Of a stretch of 11,705 nt of DNA, positions 6,991 to 11,705 are shown in pieces. How positions within the stretch are numbered: the first letter of the stretch is position 1; every line of letters starts with the position of its first letter. Under the pieces are notes generated by a model. The model saw nothing but the letters and a program-made list of their open reading frames with translations, was not told the origin of the DNA and did no database searches. Location of the stretch: positions 1-11,705 of the forward strand of contig CAZWHW010000039.1 in assembly GCA_964633815.1 (NCBI GenBank). Reading direction: 5' to 3'. The position numbers and the translations under genes were made by a program. This DNA comes from CALKZN01 sp964633815 (GTDB taxonomy: Bacteria; Pseudomonadota; Gammaproteobacteria; Arenicellales; Arenicellaceae).

Positions 6991-8796
6991 TTACTCACCT
7001 TTCACTTTTAACACCGCTAAAAATGCCTCTTGAGGAATTTCTACCGAACCAATTTGTTTCATACGTTTCTTACCAGCTTTTTGCTTTTCCAACAATTTAC
7101 GCTTACGGGAAATATCGCCGCCATAGCACTTAGCGGTGACATTTTTTCGTAATGCTTTGACTGTTTCACGAGCAATAATTTTGGCGCCAATCGATGCTTG
7201 TATCGCCACATCGAACATTTGCCTAGGAATCAAACCTCGCATCGCCTTAACTAACTCACGACCACGGCTAACTGATTGTTCACGGTGAGTTAAAATAGCT
7301 AGCGGATCAACCTTTTCGCCATTAATCATGACATCGACCTTAACCATATCAGCAGCTTGATAGCCTTTAATTTCATAGTCTAGCGAAGCATAACCACGGC
7401 TGACTGACTTCAACCGATCAAAGAAATCTAACACCACCTCATTTAAAGGAATATCAAAATTCATCATCACCTGGCGCCCTAGATATTGAATATTTTTTTG
7501 CACACCGCGCTTTTCGATGCATAAAGTCATCACGGCGCCAACAAACTCTTCAGGCAAGAGAATGTTTGCAACAATAATAGGTTCGCGAATTTCTTCAATC
7601 TTGGACAAATCAGGCAACGCAGAAGGATTATCAATCGTGATCATTTCACCACTTTTAAGCAACACTTCATAGACCACTGTCGGAGCGGTTGTAATCAAAT
7701 CAATATCATATTCGCGTTCAATCCGTTCCTGAATGATTTCCATATGCAACATGCCTAAAAATCCGCATCGAAAACCAAAACCCAATGCATCAGATACTTC
7801 TGGCTCATATTGGAGCGATGCATCGTTTAAACGCAATTTCCCTAATGCATCGCGGAACGATTCATATTCAGCAGAATTTATTGGATATAAACCAGCGAAA
7901 ACACGTGGCTGAACTTCTTTAAAACCTTCAAGCGGAGATTCTGCACCACCTTTATTAAAAGTGATCGTATCACCGACTTTAGCGCCAGTAATGTCTTTCA
8001 CTCCTGAAATCATATAGCCCACTTGCCCTAGTTCAAGGCAATCTTTTGGTAAGCGTTTTGGCGTAAAAACCCCTAAATCTTCAACAATATATTCTTGGTT
8101 AGTCGACATCATACGAATACGGTCTTTCTTTTGCATCCGCCCTTGCACAATCCTCACCAAAGAAACTGTTCCTAGATAGTTATCAAACCATGAATCCATG
8201 ATTAATGCTTTAAGTGGCTTGTCCAAATCACCTTTGGGGGCTGGTAAATCGGTCACAATTTGCTCAAGCAAGTCTTCAACGCCTATGCCAGATTTCGCAC
8301 TAACATGCAGTGCACCAGAGCAATCAATGCCCACCACATCTTCAATCTCAGTACTGACTCGATCAACATCAGCCGCAGGCAAGTCAATTTTATTAAGTAC
8401 TGGAACCACTTCCAAACCTAAATCAACCGCTGTGTAACAATTCGCTACTGTTTGGGCTTCCACACCTTGGGAAGCATCCACCACTAACAAGGCTCCTTCG
8501 CAAGCAGTTAAAGAACGAGATACTTCATAGGAAAAATCCACATGTCCTGGCGTATCAATCATGTTTAATTGATACGTCTCACCATCTTTGGCTTTATAGT
8601 TCAAAGAAACACTTTGTGCTTTAATGGTAATACCACGTTCACGCTCGATATCCATAGAGTCGAGGACTTGCGCTTCCATTTCACGATCTTCCAATGCACC
8701 GCAAATTTGAATAAAACGATCCGCCAGGGTTGATTTACCATGATCAATATGGGCAATGATTGAAAAGTTTCTAATTTTAGAAATATCGTGAGTCAT
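6991..8796 (-). CDS. lepA: Elongation factor 4 (LepA)
   Basis: LepA (EF4) is a ribosome-binding translational GTPase related to EF-G. It has been described as a back-translocase and as a factor in initiation or 30S biogenesis; its exact role is debated. The 601-residue length is standard. G1 is AHIDHGKST (15-23), the switch region contains RERGITIKA (52-60), G3 is DTPGH (81-85) and G4 is NKID (135-138). Domain III-V landmarks include CGFLGMLHMEIIQERIERE and YEVLLKSGEMI. The LepA-specific C-terminus has CYGGDISRKRKLLEKQK and GSVEIPQEAFLAVLK. The gene heads the minus-strand cluster and diverges from nadB across a 221-base gap. The start MTHDISKIRNFSIIAHID is the conserved one. A weak GUAGGGUAG sequence upstream is the only ribosome-site candidate. 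Confidence 0.98.
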   Translation of the reverse strand: MTHDISKIRNFSIIAHIDHGKSTLADRFIQICGALEDREMEAQVLDSMDIERERGITIKAQSVSLNYKAKDGETYQLNMIDTPGHVDFSYEVSRSLTACEGALLVVDASQGVEAQTVANCYTAVDLGLEVVPVLNKIDLPAADVDRVSTEIEDVVGIDCSGALHVSAKSGIGVEDLLEQIVTDLPAPKGDLDKPLKALIMDSWFDNYLGTVSLVRIVQGRMQKKDRIRMMSTNQEYIVEDLGVFTPKRLPKDCLELGQVGYMISGVKDITGAKVGDTITFNKGGAESPLEGFKEVQPRVFAGLYPINSAEYESFRDALGKLRLNDASLQYEPEVSDALGFGFRCGFLGMLHMEIIQERIEREYDIDLITTAPTVVYEVLLKSGEMITIDNPSALPDLSKIEEIREPIIVANILLPEEFVGAVMTLCIEKRGVQKNIQYLGRQVMMNFDIPLNEVVLDFFDRLKSVSRGYASLDYEIKGYQAADMVKVDVMINGEKVDPLAILTHREQSVSRGRELVKAMRGLIPRQMFDVAIQASIGAKIIARETVKALRKNVTAKCYGGDISRKRKLLEKQKAGKKRMKQIGSVEIPQEAFLAVLKVKGE

Positions 8797-9017
8797 TATT
8801 GAATTGCTACCCTACAAGACTGATTACTTAGCTCGTTAAAAAATGGCTAAAAATGATGGCGCGATTGTAGCAAAACAAAACGACAATGTTGTATTAGTTG
8901 AATGCTAATCAAAAAAAATTTCGTTTTTATTGTATTTTTACTAATTTTTTTCAATGCACCGAAAAAACTCAGTTAGAATCCGGATTCGTTTATCAACTAA
9001 ACAAAGCAAATTTCTCT
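8797..9017. promoter_or_regulatory. Divergent lepA/nadB intergenic region
   Basis: This 221-base gap must carry promoters for both directions. Towards lepA the best candidate is a TACAAT -10 element (minus strand, 8864-8869), whose -35 region is poor. Towards nadB a TAGAAT sequence (8974-8979) also lacks a good -35. A perfect 12-bp palindrome, GAATCCGGATTC (8976-8987), overlaps that candidate and lies 30 bases before the nadB ATG. Palindromes of this length are expected a few times by chance in a window this size. No terminator, RNA gene or small ORF is evident. Confidence 0.4.
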
Positions 9018-10721
9018 ATGGAAAACTACCAACATAGTTGTGATGTGCTAATTATCGGTGGTGGTGTTGCTGGCTTAAGTGCCGCATTACATTTAGCAAC
9101 TGACCCAAACAAAAAAATCACAATTTTAAGCAAAGAAGAACTCGGAGAAGGCTCCAGCCTCTATGCTCAAGGCGGCATATCAGCAGTATTAGACAAAAAC
9201 GACTCGTTTGAATCTCATATCGAAGACACCCTAATCGCTGGCGCTGGGATTTGCAAAACAAGCACCGTCAGACATATTGTTGAAAATGCTCCCGATGCAA
9301 TCAACTGGCTTATTGAACAAGGTGTAGAGTTCACTCTCAATCATGGCAATGAATACGATGGGGTTGATGGCAATTATCATTTAACGCGTGAAGGCGGTCA
9401 TTCACATAGACGAGTTATCCATGCTGAAGATGCCACTGGACTTGCGGTAACCACCACACTCGAAAAGTTGGTCAAACTAAAAAAAAATATCGTTGTATTA
9501 GAAAATCATATTGCGATTGATTTAATCACTGCTAAACGATTGAAAAAAAATAAAGCATTTATAGACAAAAATGCTGATTTACAGTGGATCGCTGATAAAG
9601 AACACAATCAATGCCTTGGCGCCTATGCCTTGAAAGAAGAATGTAACTCCGTTTTCACATTCAATGCAAAAGTGACTGTATTAGCCACAGGCGGCGCTTC
9701 TAAAGCATATCTATACACGTCTAACCCTGACACTTCTACAGGTGATGGAATTGCCATGGCATGGCGCGCAGGCTGCCGCGTTGCGAATATGGAGTTTGTA
9801 CAATTCCATCCTACTTGTTTATTTCATCCACATGCCAAATCTTCGCTGATCTCTGAAGCTTTGCGAGGTGAAGGTGCTACATTGCATCTCGCTGACGGTA
9901 CGCGTTTTATGAAAGACCATCATGAACTAATGGAACTCGCACCACGAGACATTGTTGCTCGCGCAATTGACTATGAAATGAAAAAACAAGGCTTAGATTC
10001 CGTTTTCCTTAACATCAGTCATAAAGATCCAGAATTCATTTTGGAACATTTTCCAAATATTCATAATAACTGCCTTAAATTTGGCATCGACATCACTAAA
10101 GAACCTGCACCAGTTGTGCCAGCCGCGCATTACACATGCGGAGGTATTATCACTGATCTTAAAGGCAGAACAGATATCAAACGTCTTTATGCTATTGGAG
10201 AAACCACCTGTACCGGCTTACATGGTGCCAACCGCCTTGCCAGTAATTCGCTAATTGAATGCTTGGTGTTAGGCGAATCATCTGCCAATGACATAAGTAA
10301 ACGTCTCGCCAAGAAAAACTATCGCATGCCAGCCCTGCCCGCTTGGGATGCAAGCCGCGTGAGTGATCCTGATGAGCAAATTGTTGTTTCACACAATTGG
10401 CATGAACTGCGCCGCTTTATGTGGGACTATGTCGGCATCGTACGCACAGATAAACGCTTACAACGAGCCCTGAACCGCGTTAATTTACTTCAAGAAGAAA
10501 TTTCCGAATATTATTCGAATTTTAAAGTAAATAATGACTTGATTGAATTACGCAACCTTGTAGCAGTGGCTGAATTAACTGTGCGTTGCGCTTTAGCTAG
10601 AAAAGAAAGTCGCGGACTGCACTTCACCAGTGACTATCCAGAACTAGCCGACGAACTAGAAGACACCATTCTTAAGCCAAAACGATTTACAACCGCTGTT
10701 AAATGCAAAGAATGGCAATAA
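9018..10721 (+). CDS. nadB: L-aspartate oxidase NadB
   Basis: NadB is the FAD enzyme that oxidises L-aspartate to iminoaspartate, the first step of de novo NAD synthesis; NadA then makes quinolinate. From the ATG at 9018 the protein has 567 residues, against about 540 in E. coli. It shows the FAD-binding VLIIGGGVAGLS (10-21), SLYAQGGISAV (48-58), HLTREGGHSHRR (121-132), QFHPT (262-266), EALRGEGA (280-287), PAAHYTCGG (368-376) and GLHGANRLASNSL (400-412). These are shared with fumarate reductase/succinate dehydrogenase flavoproteins, but the set is NadB-specific. The open frame extends 40 codons upstream, but that part is unlike the family, so 9018 is preferred. Extra length lies mainly in a lysine-rich stretch near 173-195. 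nadA and nadC are not adjacent. ppnP follows after 34 bases. Confidence 0.96.
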   Translation: MENYQHSCDVLIIGGGVAGLSAALHLATDPNKKITILSKEELGEGSSLYAQGGISAVLDKNDSFESHIEDTLIAGAGICKTSTVRHIVENAPDAINWLIEQGVEFTLNHGNEYDGVDGNYHLTREGGHSHRRVIHAEDATGLAVTTTLEKLVKLKKNIVVLENHIAIDLITAKRLKKNKAFIDKNADLQWIADKEHNQCLGAYALKEECNSVFTFNAKVTVLATGGASKAYLYTSNPDTSTGDGIAMAWRAGCRVANMEFVQFHPTCLFHPHAKSSLISEALRGEGATLHLADGTRFMKDHHELMELAPRDIVARAIDYEMKKQGLDSVFLNISHKDPEFILEHFPNIHNNCLKFGIDITKEPAPVVPAAHYTCGGIITDLKGRTDIKRLYAIGETTCTGLHGANRLASNSLIECLVLGESSANDISKRLAKKNYRMPALPAWDASRVSDPDEQIVVSHNWHELRRFMWDYVGIVRTDKRLQRALNRVNLLQEEISEYYSNFKVNNDLIELRNLVAVAELTVRCALARKESRGLHFTSDYPELADELEDTILKPKRFTTAVKCKEWQ

Positions 10722-10755
10722 CAAATTCTCTTTAAATCAATTCATTTTATAAAAT

Positions 10756-11070
10756 ATGTCTATATTTAAAAACGTCACAATTACCAAAGCAGCCAACGTC
10801 TATTTTGATGGCAAAGTTACCAGTCGAAAAATTGAATTTAATGATGGCACAATCAAAACACTGGGCATTATGTTGCCTGGTGAATATGAGTTTGGCACAG
10901 AAGCTGCCGAAGTTATGGAAATCTTAGCTGGCGATTTAGAAGTCAAACTACCTGACAACGAAACATGGCAATCTATTCAAGGCGGTCAATCATTCAATGT
11001 GCCAGCCAATGCTAAATTTCAATTAAAAATAAAATTAATCACCGACTATTGTTGTTCATACATCGATTAA
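10756..11070 (+). CDS. ppnP: Pyrimidine/purine nucleoside phosphorylase PpnP (DUF1255)
   Basis: PpnP (formerly YaiE) is a small cupin-like enzyme that splits diverse purine and pyrimidine nucleosides with phosphate to a free base and ribose 1-phosphate, serving nucleoside salvage. The 104-residue protein matches the family throughout: NVYFDGKVTSRKIEF (14-28), GIMLPGEYEFGTEAAEVMEI (37-56), the LAGDLEVKLP turn (57-66), WQSIQGGQSFNVPANAKFQL (71-90) and the tail TDYCCSYID. It is about ten residues longer than the E. coli protein, chiefly at the N-terminus (MSIFKNVTIT). The nucleoside phosphorylase activity is known from family members and inferred here. It starts 34 bases after nadB and ends two bases before the S4 gene, so the three probably form one transcript. 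No clear Shine-Dalgarno is visible. Confidence 0.92.
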   Translation: MSIFKNVTITKAANVYFDGKVTSRKIEFNDGTIKTLGIMLPGEYEFGTEAAEVMEILAGDLEVKLPDNETWQSIQGGQSFNVPANAKFQLKIKLITDYCCSYID

Positions 11071-11072
11071 CT

Positions 11073-11315
11073 ATGGCACAAAAAATTTATATCCATAAAG
11101 AACCTGTCGAACTTTATAAAATTTTAAAGTTTGAAGGTCTAGTTACAACCGGAGGCGCAGCAAAAATGGCAGTTGCTGAAGGACTTGTTAATTTAAACGG
11201 ACAAATAGAAACACAAAAACGTAAGAAAGTTTTCTGTGGCGATGAAATTGAATTTGAAAAAAACCTTTATTTTGTCGCTTTAGAAAGCAACTCTAGCAGC
11301 AACACAAATAACTAA
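11073..11315 (+). CDS. S4-domain RNA-binding protein, YbcJ-like
   Basis: This 80-residue protein is a stand-alone S4 RNA-binding domain of the YbcJ type. Characteristic parts are VELYKILKFEGLVTTGGAAK (12-31), the conserved helix-turn AVAEGLVNLNGQIETQKRKKV (33-53) with its basic KRKK patch for RNA contact, and GDEIEF (56-61). The cellular RNA target of this family is not firmly established; a ribosome-related role is plausible. The start at 11073 is chosen over a TTG eight codons upstream because MAQKIYIHKEPVEL aligns with the family start and gives a two-base gap after ppnP, a spacing suited to translational coupling. The last ten residues form a Ser/Asn-rich tail beyond the usual domain. It is the last gene of the nadB cluster, with a terminator 33 bases downstream. 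Confidence 0.88.
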   Translation: MAQKIYIHKEPVELYKILKFEGLVTTGGAAKMAVAEGLVNLNGQIETQKRKKVFCGDEIEFEKNLYFVALESNSSSNTNN

Positions 11316-11339
11316 AGTACAAAATTCGTAATAAGGAAT

Positions 11340-11561
11340 TAAAAAAAAACTACTTCAACATATAACATGCGAAGTAGTTCTTTCTTCGAACAGAGCACCC
11401 AACTCCCATTCGATGAGAATTTTTTTTAGCAGTACTAAGATGATTGATTCAGCAAAGACAACTGAAGCAACAACTTACAACATACAACCCATCACAACCC
11501 ATTGCTGAACCAATCTAAACTAGCAGGATTCTCTTCACCTAAATATTTACGATATATACCC
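11340..11561 (-). ncRNA. Candidate small RNA, minus strand
   Basis: The minus strand shows a promoter-like pair, TTGTGG (11592-11597) and TATAAG (11568-11573) with an 18-base spacer. A 14-bp stem follows (11502-11515 with 11442-11455, 46-base loop), then a 7-bp hairpin with a three-base CGA loop (11403-11419). It ends at the stem with nine T at 11341-11379. The first two helices pair fully only on this strand: each has G-U wobbles that become A-C mismatches on the plus strand. I recognise no known RNA family; 6S, 4.5S, tmRNA and RNase P signatures are absent. The start is uncertain and the whole call is inference from structure. Confidence 0.35.
11341..11388. terminator. Bidirectional rho-independent terminator after the nadB-ppnP-S4 genes
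   Basis: AACTACTTC (11348-11356) pairs perfectly with GAAGTAGTT (11371-11379) around a 14-base loop. On the plus strand a broken TTCTTTCTT tract follows, so termination there is moderate. On the minus strand the same stem is followed by nine uninterrupted T (from A 11341-11349), a much better terminator. The minus orientation would end a leftward transcript coming from 11380 onward. Confidence 0.8.
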
Positions 11562-11705
11562 TTACAACTTATAAATATCTGAGCAATACACCCACAATCA
11601 CTATAACAATGATGAAAATCCAATAACTGAAATTAATTACTAAAATACGAATCAATATAAAATTAGTAACAACTTGCGTATTTACCCATATTGATGCCTG
11701 AAAAA

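Larger units (their letters stand above)
11316..11705. other. 390-base stretch without a convincing protein gene
   Basis: After the S4 gene there is only the bidirectional terminator, the candidate minus-strand RNA, and AT-rich sequence to the window end. The longest minus-strand frames here are under about 50 codons, lack a good start and resemble no family I know. An ATG at 11694 (MPEK, running off the window) could begin a plus-strand gene, but there is too little sequence to judge. Confidence 0.6.

Noticed and set aside
8898..9017. A 40-codon upstream extension of the nadB reading frame from a TTG codon
   Set aside because: The added residues are unlike the NadB N-terminus, while the ATG at 9018 gives MENYQHSCDVLIIGGG, which aligns with the family start.
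11371..11420. GGGTGCTCTGTT on the minus strand, reminiscent of the start of 4.5S RNA
   Set aside because: The conserved GGUCAGGUCCGGAAGGAAGCAGCC-type core of signal recognition particle RNA is absent downstream.
11449..11502. A 17-codon minus-strand ORF with five cysteines in the loop of the candidate RNA
   Set aside because: No ribosome binding site precedes it, and the cysteines follow from low-complexity ACAAC-like sequence read in reverse. It is too short to support.
11694..11705. ATG start (MPEK) at the right edge on the plus strand
   Set aside because: Four codons with no Shine-Dalgarno are not enough to call a gene.

Overview
This window is a housekeeping stretch of an AT-rich gammaproteobacterial chromosome. 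The protein sequences are gammaproteobacterial in style. A small DUF4845 protein sits between lepB and rnc, which I associate with Pseudomonas-, Legionella- or Coxiella-type genomes and not with enteric bacteria. The low GC content would suit a Legionellales/Thiotrichales-like, possibly host-associated lineage, but this is inference and I cannot name a genus. All core genes are full length, and I see no insertion sequence, prophage, CRISPR array, tRNA or rRNA.

Layout. Left (1-1390): avtA on the plus strand, ending in a strong hairpin that works in both directions. Then (1416-2100) a minus-strand gene for an unrecognised five-helix membrane protein. It has the best Shine-Dalgarno sequence in the window and a perfect 16-bp palindrome at its probable transcription start. 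Centre (2260-8796, all minus strand): lepA, lepB, DUF4845, rnc, era, recO and pdxJ in transcription order, a conserved cluster for translation, protein export, RNA processing, ribosome assembly, DNA repair and vitamin B6 synthesis. Between recO and pdxJ a 15-bp tandem repeat runs into a 100-N assembly gap, so that interval is of unknown true length. Right (9018-11315, plus strand): nadB diverges from lepA and is followed by ppnP and a small S4 RNA-binding protein, ending in a second bidirectional terminator. The last 390 bases hold no convincing protein gene. Their minus strand shows three inverted repeats, one ending in a nine-T tract, that could be a small RNA.

How the genes work together. 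LepA, Era and RNase III act on the ribosome and its RNA. Signal peptidase I matures exported proteins. RecO serves recombination repair. PdxJ makes pyridoxine phosphate, the precursor of the PLP used by AvtA, and NadB opens de novo NAD synthesis.

I found no clear previously undescribed system. The points most worth a second look are the operator-like palindrome with its orphan membrane gene, the candidate small RNA at the right end, and the collapsed tandem repeat at the gap.
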